The notes under the pieces were generated by a model. It worked only from the letters and a program-made list of their open reading frames with translations. It was not told the DNA's origin and did not search any database. 64,000 bases of DNA from Flavobacteriales bacterium (lineage in GTDB: Bacteria; Bacteroidota; Bacteroidia; Flavobacteriales_D; Crocinitomicaceae). The stretch is taken from contig CANFJL010000007.1 in assembly GCA_947447525.1 (NCBI GenBank), forward strand, positions 1-64,000, in the 5' to 3' direction. Every line of letters starts with the position of its first letter. Within the stretch, counting starts at the first letter, position 1. Positions 16,662 to 27,033 of the stretch are shown in pieces. The position numbers were made by a program, and so were the translations under genes.

Positions 16662-17729
16662 CTAAAGTGTATTCACATTATTCAAATCTTCAAATGATTT
16701 AGTTAAGCGCTTAATTAAAGTCAATTCACTTTCTCGCAACCATTTCCTTGGATCGTAATATTTTTTATTTGGCAATTCACTTCCTTCTGGATTTCCAATT
16801 TGAGTAAATAGATAATCCTTATATTTTAGAATATAATCTCTTGTTCCTTCAGTGAAGGCATACTGTAAATCTGTATCTAAATTCATTTTTATCACACCAT
16901 AAGTAATTGCTTCTCTAATTTCAGCTACAGTAGAACCTGAACCACCATGAAAAACAAAATCAATTGGATTTGGGCCGGTATTAAATTTTTGCTGAACAAA
17001 AACCTGAGAATTTCTAAGAATAATGGGTGTCAAAAGGACATTTCCTGGTTTATAAACACCATGAACATTTCCAAATGCTGCTGCTATGGTAAATCTCGGT
17101 GAAATTTTCATCAATTCCTCGTAGGCGTAAGCTACCTCCTCCGGTTGTGTATATAATTTAGTATTATCCACATTTGAATTGTCTACTCCATCTTCTTCCC
17201 CACCTGTAATACCTAATTCAATTTCTAAAGTCATACCGATTTTGGACATACGCTCTAAATACGATTTACAAATCTCTAAATTTTCAACGATAGACTCCTC
17301 AGAAAGATCAATCATGTGAGAACTGTATAGAGGTTTACCGTGTACTGCAAAGAATTTCTCTCCAGCAGTTAATAAACCATCAATCCAAGGCAACAGATTT
17401 TTAGCACAATGATCTGTATGTAAAATAACCGTCGCTCCGTATAATTCGGCAACTTCATGTACATGCATTGCACCACTAATCCCACCAGCAATGGCAGCGC
17501 GCTCCTTATCGTTGGACAAGCCTTTTCCTGCATAATAGATACAACCTCCATTTGAAAACTGCACTATAACAGGTGCATTAAGTTTTGCGGCGCATTCTAT
17601 AACGGCATTAACAGTAGAAGTACTGGTAACATTTACAGCCGGCAGCGCAAAGCCATTTTCTTTGGCGGTTCTGAAAATTTCTTGAACTTGATCACCTGTT
17701 GCAACACCAGGAAGAATCGAATGAGACAT
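16662..17729 (-). CDS. fbaA: Class II fructose-bisphosphate aldolase
   Basis: 355 residues, the length of the E. coli FbaA (class IIA) type. Zinc-binding HTDHCAK is at 104-110, with LEIELGITGGEEDGV, GNVHGVYKPGN and the phosphate loop FHGGSGS. Converts fructose 1,6-bisphosphate to glyceraldehyde 3-phosphate and dihydroxyacetone phosphate in glycolysis and the reverse in gluconeogenesis. It is first in a leftward unit with accD. Confidence 0.96.
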   Translation of the reverse strand: MSHSILPGVATGDQVQEIFRTAKENGFALPAVNVTSTSTVNAVIECAAKLNAPVIVQFSNGGCIYYAGKGLSNDKERAAIAGGISGAMHVHEVAELYGATVILHTDHCAKNLLPWIDGLLTAGEKFFAVHGKPLYSSHMIDLSEESIVENLEICKSYLERMSKIGMTLEIELGITGGEEDGVDNSNVDNTKLYTQPEEVAYAYEELMKISPRFTIAAAFGNVHGVYKPGNVLLTPIILRNSQVFVQQKFNTGPNPIDFVFHGGSGSTVAEIREAITYGVIKMNLDTDLQYAFTEGTRDYILKYKDYLFTQIGNPEGSELPNKKYYDPRKWLRESELTLIKRLTKSFEDLNNVNTL

Positions 17730-17752
17730 ATTTGTTGTTTTGATTGATAGTG

Positions 17753-17760
17753 CAAATTTA
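17753..17760 (-). promoter_or_regulatory. -7 box of the fbaA-accD unit
   Basis: The minus strand reads TAAATTTG, a perfect TAnnTTTG, 23 bases upstream of the aldolase ATG. No TTG is found near -33. Confidence 0.42.
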
Positions 17761-17865
17761 GAAAATTAGAGGAAATAAGAACTAAAAATTAATGTGAAAA
17801 AAAATCTTAAATATTTATACTAAGAATAAAAATGATTCGTTTTGAACAAAACTTTAAATCTGCCT

Positions 17866-18015
17866 ATGATCCAAAAATTTACTCCCGAAATTCAAGGTGC
17901 AACTAAAACGAAAATACAAGTTGCTCCATCAGTTCTAAACTTTATTCTTAATTACAGTAAATCCTTAGAAGTGAAAAAAATTCAAAAACAAATCATTGTG
18001 ATTCACAAGAATTAA
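17866..18015 (+). CDS. Conserved small protein, 49 aa
   Basis: A 49-residue frame with ATG start and TAA stop, in a 340-base gap otherwise free of genes. The product opens MIQKFTPEIQGATKTK and has VLNFILNYSKSLEV, a segment I recall from small uncharacterised flavobacterial proteins (NFILNYSKSL). No signal peptide or membrane helix is visible. The stop codon runs directly into an intrinsic terminator, which supports a separate transcription unit. Function unknown. Competing frames here are shorter and lack this context. Confidence 0.65.
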   Translation: MIQKFTPEIQGATKTKIQVAPSVLNFILNYSKSLEVKKIQKQIIVIHKN

Positions 18016-18039
18016 AAAAGCGCCGAAAGGCGTTTTTTT
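18014..18039 (+). terminator. Rho-independent terminator after the 49-aa gene
   Basis: An A-run, then GCGCC-GAAA-GGCGT and seven T: a short GC stem with a GAAA tetraloop, extended by A/T pairing, ending in a U-tract. It starts within the stop codon of the 49-residue gene and separates it from the hexosaminidase gene. Confidence 0.85.
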
Positions 18040-18071
18040 GTTTATAATTTGTTCATTTGTAAAAAATAAAG

Positions 18072-20315
18072 ATGACTAAATTATTTTACGGACTGATTTT
18101 CATTTTATTCATCAGTCAATTTCAAGCCCAAGATTGCCCTATTTTACCTACACCAGTTGTATATACAACTCAAGCAGGCTCCTTAAATTTCTCTAATAAT
18201 TTAGCAGTTGATTTGACGCATTTAAACCAAAATTTAAAAGCTCAACTCATTGCATTAGCGGATACTTACCACCAACTTAAAATTGAATCCAGTCAAGATA
18301 AATCATTGATTACATTTAAAAAATTAGAGAATGTCAAGCAAGATTCCTATAGCATTAATGTCAATGAATCCATTATTATTTCCTATTCAAGTGATCGCTC
18401 TTGTTACTATGCCTTTCACTCTTTGATGCAAATGATTCAAAAAACTAATGCCAACGACAATGAATTTTCAATTTCAAAATCCTTTGTTAAAGATTACCCT
18501 TCTTACCAATGGAGAGGATTGCATCTTGATGTGGCAAGACATTTCTTTAGTGTTGAGGAAGTTAAACGCTTCATTGATCAGATGGCCATCTATAAGTTCA
18601 ATGTTTTTCATTGGCATTTAACTGATGATCAAGGTTGGCGCATAGAAATAAAAAAATATCCCAAACTAACCAGTATAGGCGCTTGGCGGGATTCGACTGT
18701 TGAAAATCATTTTACAACAGCACCAAGAACATACAAAAAGGAAAGATACGGAGGATTTTACACCCAAGAAGAAATTAAAGAAATTGTTGCTTATGCCCAA
18801 GAGCGTTACATTACGGTAGTTCCGGAAATTGAAATGCCAGGACATGCTAGAGCAGCATTAGCGGCATATCCCATGTATTCATGCACAGGAATTCAGCAAG
18901 AAGTTCCGGGACTTTGGGGGATATTTGATGATATTTTTTGTGCAAAAGAGGAAAGCATTGTATTCCTACAAGATATTCTTTCAGAGGTCATTCCTTTATT
19001 TCCTGGAGAATTTATTCATGTTGGAGGAGATGAGGCTCCGAAAACTAGATGGCATAATTGTACAAAATGTCAGGCGATTATGAAGGAACAAAGGCTTAAA
19101 GACGAGCATGAATTGCAGAGTTATTTTATCCAAAGAATGGATAAATACCTCCTTTCAAATGGGAAAAAATTAATAGGTTGGGATGAAATATTAGAAGGCG
19201 GACTTTCTCCGAATGCAGCTGTAATGTCCTGGCGTGGTTTTGATGGTGGAATTGAAGCAGCAAATCAAGAACACCAAGTCGTGATGTCGCCCGGATCGCA
19301 TTGTTATTTTGATCATTATCAAGGAAAAGGAAGTGAAGAACCTCTTGCCATTGGTGGCTTTACACCTCTAGAGAAAGTTTATGACTTTCAACCTATACCC
19401 AGAGGATTAGATTCTTTTAAGGCATCCTATATTTTAGGTGGGCAAGCAAATTTATGGACGGAATATATTCCTGATTTCAATCAACTTATGTACATGACTT
19501 ATCCGAGGGCAATTGCTTTAAGTCAAGCGCTATGGTGTGAGGATCTACCTAAATATGAGCTATTTGAAAAAACTTTAATGAACAAACATCTTGACCTGCT
19601 TACAGCAAATAAAATAAACTACTCCCCTACCTTTTTAAAACCAAATTTCAGTTTTACAAGAACGAAAACAGGTATTGATTTTAAGGTGAAATCAAAGTCC
19701 AATGAGGAACAATTTGAATTTAAAGATAGAAGTGATTCTTCCCTTAATTTAAATTTTAAAGGGACTTATGACTTGCCGATCAATAGAACGAGAGGAATAA
19801 AAAAACTTACTTATTCGGTAAATTCTTTAACAACAGGCATCCAGAAAAACATAGCAATTACGAATAATCCATGTTTAGGTGTTCCGGTTGTGTATCTTAC
19901 AAAACCTAGTAACCAATACAATAATGGTGACTTAACATTAGTAGACGGACAGTTTGGTGCACGACCATGGAAGGGAAATGAATGGATTGGATTTGATACA
20001 TCAGTTGTGGTAATTCAAATAGATTTAACCAAAAAACAAAGAATTGATAGTTTACAAATAAGCTTTTTAAAAGATGAAAACTCATGGATTCATTTACCAT
20101 GTTCGATTGAATTTCAAGATTTAAAAACTAAAAAAGGCAAAGGAATTGGGGCAGCTCCAAATTTCTACGATGAAAGACAAGTTTTATACATCGGAAAGAA
20201 AGTTCAAAAATTTACAATTACCATTAAAACTTTAGATCAAATACCCCAAGGTAAACCCGGAGCAGGATCACATCCATGGCTTTTTATAGATGAGATTTCA
20301 ATTAAAAATAAATAA
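18072..20315 (+). CDS. Beta-N-acetylhexosaminidase (GH20), exported
   Basis: 747 residues. Signal peptide of about 20 residues (ends FQAQ|DCP). An N-terminal GH20b domain precedes the catalytic barrel with WRGLHLDVARHFF, WHLTDDQGWRIEI, PEIEMPGHARAA and the catalytic Asp-Glu pair in HVGGDEAPKTRW near residue 320. The C-terminal 200 residues, with LVDGQFGARPWKGNEWIGFD, look like a chitobiase-C or F5/8-like carbohydrate-binding domain. It cleaves terminal GlcNAc/GalNAc from chitin oligomers or glycans, probably in the periplasm or at the surface. The next gene's open frame overlaps its stop. Confidence 0.93.
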   Translation: MTKLFYGLIFILFISQFQAQDCPILPTPVVYTTQAGSLNFSNNLAVDLTHLNQNLKAQLIALADTYHQLKIESSQDKSLITFKKLENVKQDSYSINVNESIIISYSSDRSCYYAFHSLMQMIQKTNANDNEFSISKSFVKDYPSYQWRGLHLDVARHFFSVEEVKRFIDQMAIYKFNVFHWHLTDDQGWRIEIKKYPKLTSIGAWRDSTVENHFTTAPRTYKKERYGGFYTQEEIKEIVAYAQERYITVVPEIEMPGHARAALAAYPMYSCTGIQQEVPGLWGIFDDIFCAKEESIVFLQDILSEVIPLFPGEFIHVGGDEAPKTRWHNCTKCQAIMKEQRLKDEHELQSYFIQRMDKYLLSNGKKLIGWDEILEGGLSPNAAVMSWRGFDGGIEAANQEHQVVMSPGSHCYFDHYQGKGSEEPLAIGGFTPLEKVYDFQPIPRGLDSFKASYILGGQANLWTEYIPDFNQLMYMTYPRAIALSQALWCEDLPKYELFEKTLMNKHLDLLTANKINYSPTFLKPNFSFTRTKTGIDFKVKSKSNEEQFEFKDRSDSSLNLNFKGTYDLPINRTRGIKKLTYSVNSLTTGIQKNIAITNNPCLGVPVVYLTKPSNQYNNGDLTLVDGQFGARPWKGNEWIGFDTSVVVIQIDLTKKQRIDSLQISFLKDENSWIHLPCSIEFQDLKTKKGKGIGAAPNFYDERQVLYIGKKVQKFTITIKTLDQIPQGKPGAGSHPWLFIDEISIKNK

Positions 20316-20356
20316 TGAAATTGATGGCAGAACTAAATAAAAAAGTAACTTGGCAC

Positions 20357-20986
20357 ATGAAAAAAATACTATTTCTATTACTCTTATCCCTTTCTCAAAA
20401 CCATTTTTTTGCACAAGCAAATTCGAAATTCGATAAAGAACCCGGTGTTTTTAGTTTAGGAGTACGGTCTACTTTTTCAGCCTTTAATGATGGAGCCGAA
20501 AATAAAGTTGGCAGTGGCGTTGGAGGACAATTCAGATTAAGGTTTTCAGAAAAAGTAAATAGCGACTGGTTTTTTGATTATTTAACCAGTGATATTGGTA
20601 ATTATGCTCACCGAACTGATTATCATATTGGTTGGAGTGTACTTTATTATCCTTTAAAAAATGATCTTAATTTGTTCAAGCCCTATATCCTAGCAGGTCA
20701 TTGCTTTGATTATTCCAAAATTCAAGCGAATACCAATCAATTGGACTATGCTGAACGCTGGAGTTCGGCAGTTCAAGCTGGATTAGGAACTCATATCCGA
20801 TTAACGGAGCGACTTGACCTTTCAGTGACAGCGCAATATATGTGTCATTTAGGCCAACATTTACATGCTGAATGGGTTAACAATCAAGTAAATTATTATG
20901 AGGAGAGAGGTTCAAGTTTAGAAGGTCATTTACTCATGAATGCTAGTATAAATTACAAAATTGGGAAATTATGGGGAAGAAAATAA
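20357..20986 (+). CDS. Outer-membrane beta-barrel protein
   Basis: 209 residues: a signal peptide (MKKILFLLLL...FFAQ|AN), then alternating strands with aromatic girdle residues (VFSLGVRSTFSAF, FRLRFSEKV, IGWSVLYYPL, LFKPYILAG). It resembles small OmpA/OmpW-type barrels; no enzymatic motif is clear. The frame is open to an ATG at 20315 that overlaps the hexosaminidase stop, but the ATG at 20357 gives a normal signal peptide. It overlaps the next gene by 16 bases. Confidence 0.78.
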   Translation: MKKILFLLLLSLSQNHFFAQANSKFDKEPGVFSLGVRSTFSAFNDGAENKVGSGVGGQFRLRFSEKVNSDWFFDYLTSDIGNYAHRTDYHIGWSVLYYPLKNDLNLFKPYILAGHCFDYSKIQANTNQLDYAERWSSAVQAGLGTHIRLTERLDLSVTAQYMCHLGQHLHAEWVNNQVNYYEERGSSLEGHLLMNASINYKIGKLWGRK

Positions 20987-21558
20987 GCCTTGTTTTAGCA
21001 CTAGTTTGCACCTCTTTTATTTTTAGCCAAACAAAAGTCAATAACTATCCCCTACTTAATTTTTCAGGTACCATCAGTCCTGGCAAGTTTACGAGTCAAA
21101 AATCTACTGCTATTCATCTTAATGGATTTCTAGAGTATACTTTAGATCGTAAATATAGCGTGAGAGGTGATGTTTATAAATTTATTCAAGGAGCAGCAAG
21201 CTCCAGTAATTTGGTTCTGCCCTATCAAATGAATCAACTTTATGCAGGTGCTTTCAGAAGTTTTGGGAAGGACAATTGGAGACAATATATCGGATTTCAA
21301 CCCGGTATTACTGTGAGTCGGGATTTACTTTCAAGTTACAACAAACCACAAATTAATCCTTCTTTTAGTTTAAAAGTGGGGAGTTCTTTTTCCTTTTATA
21401 AATATTTTAATTTCTTTCTTGATCTTAGTTTCAACAAAACCCAACTCAGAGGTCTGCATTCAGGCCCGAATAATTTGAATGAATTTTTACTATCAGGAGG
21501 ATTAGGGTTTCAAATACCCAGGAAGATTAAAAAAGTACGCTACCCTCACTATATGTAA
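20971..21558 (+). CDS. Outer-membrane barrel-like protein
   Basis: 195 residues: signal peptide (MGKKISLVLALVCTSFIFSQ|TK), then strands such as FLEYTLDRKYSVRGDVYKF, FSLKVGSSFSFYKYFNFFLDL and LSGGLGFQIP, suggesting a small barrel. No family was recognised. It overlaps the preceding barrel gene by 16 bases, so the two are surely cotranscribed and perhaps form a pair with the hexosaminidase upstream. Confidence 0.72.
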   Translation: MGKKISLVLALVCTSFIFSQTKVNNYPLLNFSGTISPGKFTSQKSTAIHLNGFLEYTLDRKYSVRGDVYKFIQGAASSSNLVLPYQMNQLYAGAFRSFGKDNWRQYIGFQPGITVSRDLLSSYNKPQINPSFSLKVGSSFSFYKYFNFFLDLSFNKTQLRGLHSGPNNLNEFLLSGGLGFQIPRKIKKVRYPHYM

Positions 21559-21641
21559 TTTATAAAATCACTTCATGTTACTATTAAGTTAAGGTTATAT
21601 TAATACGCTATTAGGCTTTTAATTTCAATTAATTTTAAATT

Positions 21642-22049
21642 ATGAAGGTCCTCTTTTTTCTTTCCACTGTTTTAGTAATGGCTCTAGCCTATTCTTGCGA
21701 AAAAGATAAAGTGCCCGTTCCTATTCCATTGGCGAATTCATCATGTGATACGACAGATTCGATTTCATTTCACATGGATATTCAACCGATATTGAACGCT
21801 AATTGTGTCTATTGTCATAATGGTCCCTCCTATCAATTTGATTTCACAAGTTATGCTTCAGTTATTGCAACCATTCCATCTGGAGCACTATTGGGTTCTA
21901 TTCAGCACAATCCAGCGTCGGGATTTCTGGCAATGCCTTTGGTTTATGATACTATTGGAGGACAGACGAACATATACCCAATATTCATTGACAGTTGTTC
22001 CATCAAAAAGATCCAAAAATGGATCAATCATGGTTATCCAAATAATTAA
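21642..22049 (+). CDS. Cytochrome c-like lipoprotein
   Basis: 135 residues. Signal sequence with lipobox ALAYSC (Cys19). The mature part has one haem-binding CVYCH motif within FHMDIQPILNANCVYCHNG and a distal AMPLVYD whose Met could be the axial ligand, as in PSCyt/cytochrome c-like lipoproteins of Bacteroidota. A low-potential electron carrier or haem sensor in the envelope is likely. It is separated by 83 bases from the barrel genes and may have its own promoter. Confidence 0.82.
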   Translation: MKVLFFLSTVLVMALAYSCEKDKVPVPIPLANSSCDTTDSISFHMDIQPILNANCVYCHNGPSYQFDFTSYASVIATIPSGALLGSIQHNPASGFLAMPLVYDTIGGQTNIYPIFIDSCSIKKIQKWINHGYPNN

Positions 22050-22103
22050 TTCAACTTCATAAGATAAGTTGCAATTTTATCGTGCTTTTAGCGCTCTTCT
22101 TCT

Positions 22104-22111
22104 TATTTTTG
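22104..22111 (+). promoter_or_regulatory. -7 box of the menB unit
   Basis: TATTTTTG followed by CA, a perfect TAnnTTTG, 16 bases before the menB ATG. No TTG at the standard -33 distance. Confidence 0.4.
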
Positions 22112-22127
22112 CATTAAAATAATTCTT

Positions 22128-22949
22128 ATGTCAACAAGAAATTGGAGTTCTATTAAAAGCTATCAAGATATTAAGTTTGATTTCTTTCAAGGGATTGCGA
22201 AAATAACCATTAATCGCCCTCAAGTTTATAATGCATTTCGTCCTGAAACCAACATGGAAATGCTGGATGCTATGCACATTTGCAGGGAAAGAAATGATAT
22301 TAATGTCGTTGTGCTAACAGGTGCCGGCGATAAAGCTTTTTGTTCTGGTGGTGATCAAAATGTTAAAGGAATTGGTGGATACATTTCAGAAAATGGTGTG
22401 CCCCGTCTTAATGTACTAGATCTTCATAAAGCCATTCGTTCTCTTCCTAAACCGGTAATTGCCATGGTAAATGGTTATGCAATCGGTGGTGGACATGTAT
22501 TGCATGTAGTTTGTGATCTTACGATCGCTTCTGACAATGCGAAATTTGGACAAACGGGTCCGAAAGTTGGGAGTTTTGATGGTGGATTCGGTTCCTCTTT
22601 CCTGGCCAGACATGTTGGACAGAAAAAAGCACGTGAAATTTGGTTCTTATGCAATCAATATACTGCCGAAGAAGCCGAAAAAATGGGAATGGTAAATAAA
22701 GTTGTTCCTTTTGACCAATTAGAAGATACCGTTGTTGAATGGTGCAATATCATCATGAAAAGAAGTCCGCTTGCCCTAAGAATGATCAAAAGATCTATGA
22801 ATGCTGAGCTCGATGGACAACATGGATTGATGGAATTGGCTGGAGATGCTACCCTACTCTATTACTTAACTCAGGAAGCTCAAGAAGGAAAAAACGCCTT
22901 TTTAGAAAAAAGAGATCCTGATTTTCAACAATTTCCAAAATTCCCTTAA
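22128..22949 (+). CDS. menB: 1,4-dihydroxy-2-naphthoyl-CoA synthase
   Basis: 273 residues of the crotonase fold. [50 protein letters not shown] and [18 protein letters not shown] are the MenB signatures that distinguish it from other enoyl-CoA hydratases. It closes the second ring of the menaquinone precursor from o-succinylbenzoyl-CoA. No other men gene is in the window. It heads a five-gene rightward run. Confidence 0.96.
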   Translation: MSTRNWSSIKSYQDIKFDFFQGIAKITINRPQVYNAFRPETNMEMLDAMHICRERNDINVVVLTGAGDKAFCSGGDQNVKGIGGYISENGVPRLNVLDLHKAIRSLPKPVIAMVNGYAIGGGHVLHVVCDLTIASDNAKFGQTGPKVGSFDGGFGSSFLARHVGQKKAREIWFLCNQYTAEEAEKMGMVNKVVPFDQLEDTVVEWCNIIMKRSPLALRMIKRSMNAELDGQHGLMELAGDATLLYYLTQEAQEGKNAFLEKRDPDFQQFPKFP

Positions 22950-22950
22950 G

Positions 22951-24408
22951 ATGAGTCAATTTAAAACTATAGAACCACAAGCGTTGTGGAAATATTTTGA
23001 ACAATTAAACGCAGTTCCTCGCCCTTCAAAAAAAGAAGAGCGTGTAAGACAATTTATGTTGGATTTCGGAAAAGGATTAGGACTTGAAACCATTGAAGAT
23101 GCTATTGGTAATGTAATTATAAAAAAACCAGCAAGTGAAGGAATGGAAAATTGTGTGACAACTATTTTACAATCACACTTGGATATGGTGCATCAAAAAA
23201 ACAATGCTACAACCTTTAATTTTGACACACAAGGAATTGAAATGCTGATTGAAGGTGATTGGGTGCGTGCCAATGGAACTACGCTAGGAGCAGATAATGG
23301 TATAGGAGTCGCTGCAATTATGGCGGTTTTGGCCTCCGATAATATAAAACACCCTGCCCTTGAAGCACTTTTTACCATTGATGAAGAAACTGGAATGACC
23401 GGTGCTAAAAAATTAGACGGTACTTTGTTGGAAGGAAAAATCTTACTCAATCTGGACACTGAAGATGATGATGAATTATCAGTAGGATGTGCAGGTGGCA
23501 TTGATACCAATACCAGTTTATCATATAAAGAAACGGAAATAAATAATAATTCTCAAGTTTTTGATATTACCATTTCAGGTTTATTAGGCGGGCATTCAGG
23601 AATGGATATTGATAAAGGAAGAGGAAATGCTAATAAAATATTAGCACGAATTCTTTGGAAAATAAATAAAGAGATACCACTCCAATTGATTCAATTTGAT
23701 GGAGGCAGTTTGAGAAATGCTATACCAAGAGAAGCGAGTACTCAAATCGCAGTGGCCATTGAAAATGAATCAAATTTCAAAGCACTTTTTCAAGAAGATA
23801 CTTTAGTAATCATTGAAGAATTTAAAACGATAGAACCGAATTTTAAAATTGATCTTTCTCCTGCTACAGCAAAAGGAAAAGCGATGGATACCGAAGGTTT
23901 TAATTCCATCATAAATACCTTGTGTGCAGTTCATAATGGAGTCTTTAGAATGAGTCCGGACATCAAAGGATTGGTAGAAACATCTTCAAGTTTGGCACGA
24001 GTAATCATTAAAGATGGTCATTTTTCGACACAATCGCTGCAAAGAAGTTCTGTTGAATCCACTAAAGCTGAAGTTGCTATGGCGATTCGCGCTTGCTTTG
24101 AATTAATTGGAGCAACCGTTACACAAGGTGGTGATTATCCAGGATGGAAACCAAATCCAAGTTCAAATATTTTACAACTTATGCGCGATTTATATGTTAA
24201 TTTATTTGAAGAAGAACCACAAGTGAAAGCTTGTCATGCGGGACTTGAATGCGGAATTTTAGGTGTTCATTTACCAGGCGTTGATATGATTTCTTTCGGT
24301 CCGAATATTCGTGCAGCGCATTCTCCAGATGAAAAAGTTCAAATTTCATCCGTTCAAAAATTCTGGGGATTTTATTTAAAAACATTAGCTCAAATACCAA
24401 GTAATTAA
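22951..24408 (+). CDS. pepD: Aminoacyl-histidine dipeptidase (M20)
   Basis: 485 residues, the length of PepD. Zinc motifs [26 protein letters not shown] and the lid-domain [15 protein letters not shown] are present, and the C-terminus has CHAGLECG and [18 protein letters not shown] cytosolic dipeptidase (carnosine-type, Xaa-His). It starts one base after menB; a functional tie is not evident. Confidence 0.95.
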   Translation: MSQFKTIEPQALWKYFEQLNAVPRPSKKEERVRQFMLDFGKGLGLETIEDAIGNVIIKKPASEGMENCVTTILQSHLDMVHQKNNATTFNFDTQGIEMLIEGDWVRANGTTLGADNGIGVAAIMAVLASDNIKHPALEALFTIDEETGMTGAKKLDGTLLEGKILLNLDTEDDDELSVGCAGGIDTNTSLSYKETEINNNSQVFDITISGLLGGHSGMDIDKGRGNANKILARILWKINKEIPLQLIQFDGGSLRNAIPREASTQIAVAIENESNFKALFQEDTLVIIEEFKTIEPNFKIDLSPATAKGKAMDTEGFNSIINTLCAVHNGVFRMSPDIKGLVETSSSLARVIIKDGHFSTQSLQRSSVESTKAEVAMAIRACFELIGATVTQGGDYPGWKPNPSSNILQLMRDLYVNLFEEEPQVKACHAGLECGILGVHLPGVDMISFGPNIRAAHSPDEKVQISSVQKFWGFYLKTLAQIPSN

Positions 24409-24412
24409 AAAT

Positions 24413-25627
24413 ATGGAATTTCAACTCAATAGTATAGAGGAAGCAATTGCTGCAATTCAGCAAGGAGAGGTGATTATTGTCGTTGATGACGAGGATCGTG
24501 AGAATGAAGGTGATTTTTTAACGGCAGCACGAAACGCAACTCCAGAAGTTATTAATTTTATGGCTACCCATGGCCGTGGATTAATTTGTGCTCCAATAAG
24601 TGAAGAACGCTGTGATAAATTAGGTTTAGAAATGATGGTGAGTAACAATTCAGCAGCATATGAAACCCCATTTACAGTGAGTATAGATTTAATTGGACAT
24701 GGTTGTACCACAGGAATTTCTGCAAGTGATCGAGCTAAAACCGTATTGGCCATGATAGATCCGGCAACTAGACCAGAAGAATTAGGGAAACCAGGACATA
24801 TTTTTCCTTTAAGAGCCAAAAATGGTGGTGTATTAAGACGCGCTGGTCATACAGAAGCGGCAGTTGATTTGTCAAGACTTTCGGGATTTGAAGAAGCAGG
24901 AATCATCGTGGAAATTTTGAATGAAGATGGATCCATGGCAAGATTACCGCAACTGATCGATATTGCACAAAAATTTAATTTAAAAATAATTTCTATCGAG
25001 GAATTAATTAAATATAGAATTGCCCATGAAAGTTTAGTTGAAAAGGTAGTAAATGTATTTTTACCCACTGATTTTGGCGATTTCCAATTGCATGCCTTTA
25101 AGGATAAAAGCAATGACATGGATCATTTAGCTTTAGTAAAAGGGACTTGGGAAATCGATGAGCCAATTTTAGTTCGTGTGCATTCTTCGTGTTTAACTGG
25201 TGACATTTTTGGGTCATGTAGATGTGATTGCGGACCACAACTCCACCGAGCAATGGAACTGATCGAAAAAGAAGGGAAAGGAGTTATCGTATACATGAAT
25301 CAAGAAGGAAGAGGAATTGGTCTTGTTAATAAATTAAAGGCCTATAAACTTCAAGAAGGCGGAATGGATACCATGGAAGCCAATATTGAATTAGGATTTC
25401 AAGCAGACGAAAGAGATTATGGTATCGGCGCTCAAATTTTGCGTGAATTGGGTGTGAGTAAAATGAAATTAATGTCGAATAACCCTAAGAAAAGAACAGG
25501 TTTGATAGGTTATGGACTTGAGATCATCGAAAATATTTCACTTGAAATTCAAAGTAATATTCATAATGCATCCTATCTTCGAACTAAAAGAGATAAAATG
25601 GGACATACCTTAAAATTGGACAAATAA
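24413..25627 (+). CDS. ribBA: Bifunctional DHBP synthase / GTP cyclohydrolase II
   Basis: 404 residues. The RibB half (about 1-200) has [22 protein letters not shown] and GHIFPLRA and [15 protein letters not shown]. The RibA half (about 205-404) has the zinc cysteines in [17 protein letters not shown] near 257-272 and NQEGRGIGL. It supplies both precursors of riboflavin. It overlaps the next ATG as TAATG. Confidence 0.97.
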   Translation: MEFQLNSIEEAIAAIQQGEVIIVVDDEDRENEGDFLTAARNATPEVINFMATHGRGLICAPISEERCDKLGLEMMVSNNSAAYETPFTVSIDLIGHGCTTGISASDRAKTVLAMIDPATRPEELGKPGHIFPLRAKNGGVLRRAGHTEAAVDLSRLSGFEEAGIIVEILNEDGSMARLPQLIDIAQKFNLKIISIEELIKYRIAHESLVEKVVNVFLPTDFGDFQLHAFKDKSNDMDHLALVKGTWEIDEPILVRVHSSCLTGDIFGSCRCDCGPQLHRAMELIEKEGKGVIVYMNQEGRGIGLVNKLKAYKLQEGGMDTMEANIELGFQADERDYGIGAQILRELGVSKMKLMSNNPKKRTGLIGYGLEIIENISLEIQSNIHNASYLRTKRDKMGHTLKLDK

Positions 25628-26277
25628 TGCTAAAAGCTGAGGGTATACATAAGAAATATGGTTCATTAGAAATCCTTCGCGGAGTTGATCTTCATATTAA
25701 TGCAAAAGAAATAGTTTCCATTGTCGGTTCCTCTGGAGCTGGAAAAACTACTCTGCTACAAATCTTAGGCACCTTAGATAGACCAGATTCAGGCACCGTT
25801 ATTATCGATGGAGTTGATCCATTTAAATTGAATAGTAAAGCATTAGCTAAATTTAGAAATGAGAAAATTGGATTTATTTTTCAATTTCACCAATTATTAC
25901 CTGAATTTAATGCCTATGAAAATGTGATGCTTCCAGCACTCATTCATGGATTTAATAAAAAAGAAGCGAGCGAAAGAGCAAAAGGTATTCTTGAAAAATT
26001 AGGTTTAGGTGATCGCATCAACCATCGACCATCAGCACTTTCAGGCGGGGAACAACAACGCGTAGCTGTTTGTAGAGCATTGATGAATCAACCTGCCATT
26101 ATATTTGCCGATGAACCTTCTGGGAATCTAGATTCAAAAAATGCGGCAGAATTGCATGATTTATTTTTTCAGTTAAGAGAAGACTTTAACCAAACTTTTG
26201 TAATCGTAACCCATAATGAGAAGTTAGCGCAAATGGCAGACCGAACTTTAGTAATGGCAGATGGGGTTTTCTTGTAA
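25627..26277 (+). CDS. ABC transporter ATPase, LolD-type
   Basis: 216 residues: Walker A GSSGAGKT (34-41), Q-loop [10 protein letters not shown], signature [15 protein letters not shown] and Walker [14 protein letters not shown]. The sequence belongs to the MacB/LolD/FtsE group; LolD, the lipoprotein-release ATPase, is most likely. No LolC/E permease is adjacent, which is common in Bacteroidota. Translationally coupled to ribBA. Confidence 0.9.
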   Translation: MLKAEGIHKKYGSLEILRGVDLHINAKEIVSIVGSSGAGKTTLLQILGTLDRPDSGTVIIDGVDPFKLNSKALAKFRNEKIGFIFQFHQLLPEFNAYENVMLPALIHGFNKKEASERAKGILEKLGLGDRINHRPSALSGGEQQRVAVCRALMNQPAIIFADEPSGNLDSKNAAELHDLFFQLREDFNQTFVIVTHNEKLAQMADRTLVMADGVFL

Positions 26278-26282
26278 CATCA

Positions 26283-27032
26283 ATGAACGAACTCGAACTT
26301 AAAGAATTCTTAGATTATAAAGCTGAACAATACGAATCAGCTGATTTTATCGAATCCGATCCTATACAAATTCCACATCAATTTAATTCAAAAGCAGACA
26401 TTGAGATCAGTGCCTTTTTTGTTGCGATGTTGGCCTGGGGAAATCGTAAAAGCATTATTAAAAGTGGTGAAAAACTAGTTGAAATAATGGGGAATGCCCC
26501 CCATGATTACATCATGAGTTATAATAAAAATTCCAACTTAAAATTTGCACATCGGACATTTAATGGAACTGATTTAGATTTTTTCTTCCGTAGCCTGCAT
26601 CAAATTTATAAAGAATCAGATTTAGAAGCTTGCTTTATAGGAGATGAGCATTCAAGTTTAATGAGCAACATTAGTGGATTTCGTGAAATTTTCTTTTCGA
26701 CTGAACATGAACACAGAAGTGAAAAACACATATCAAATCCATTAAAGAATTCAGCTTGTAAAAGACTTGTAATGTATTTAAGATGGATGGTTAGAGACAG
26801 TAAGAAAGGAGTTGATTTTGGAATATGGAACAACATAAAACCATCGCAACTATACATTCCACTAGACATTCACACCGGAAATATCTCCAGAAAATTAGGG
26901 ATATTATCCCGCAGTCAAAGCGATTGGAAAGCGAGCGAAGAACTAATCAAATATTGTCGAAAACTAGACCAGGAAGATCCAGCGAAATACGATTTCGCCT
27001 TGTTCGGATTAGGTGCTTTTGAGAATTTTTAG
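26283..27032 (+). CDS. TIGR02757 (DUF2400) family protein
   Basis: 249 residues, helical. FFVAMLAWGNRKSIIKSG, KRLVMYLRWMVRD, LYIPLDIHTGNISRKLG and the C-terminal YDFALFGLGAFEN match TIGR02757, whose fold is related to HhH-GPD DNA glycosylases; activity is not established. It ends a run of five closely spaced genes, 2 bases before the convergent next gene. Confidence 0.9.
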   Translation: MNELELKEFLDYKAEQYESADFIESDPIQIPHQFNSKADIEISAFFVAMLAWGNRKSIIKSGEKLVEIMGNAPHDYIMSYNKNSNLKFAHRTFNGTDLDFFFRSLHQIYKESDLEACFIGDEHSSLMSNISGFREIFFSTEHEHRSEKHISNPLKNSACKRLVMYLRWMVRDSKKGVDFGIWNNIKPSQLYIPLDIHTGNISRKLGILSRSQSDWKASEELIKYCRKLDQEDPAKYDFALFGLGAFENF

Positions 27033-27033
27033 A

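Noticed and set aside
17831-17905. Alternative small frame starting MIRFEQNFKS
   Set aside because: It is only about 24 codons, in a different frame from the 49-residue gene, and does not end at the terminator.
21805-22062. 85-codon frame overlapping the cytochrome c lipoprotein
   Set aside because: Same strand, different frame; the haem-motif frame with signal sequence is clearly the real one.
26825-27022. 65-codon frame within the TIGR02757 gene
   Set aside because: Contained in another frame of a conserved gene, with an Arg/Ser/Thr-rich product typical of an out-of-frame read.
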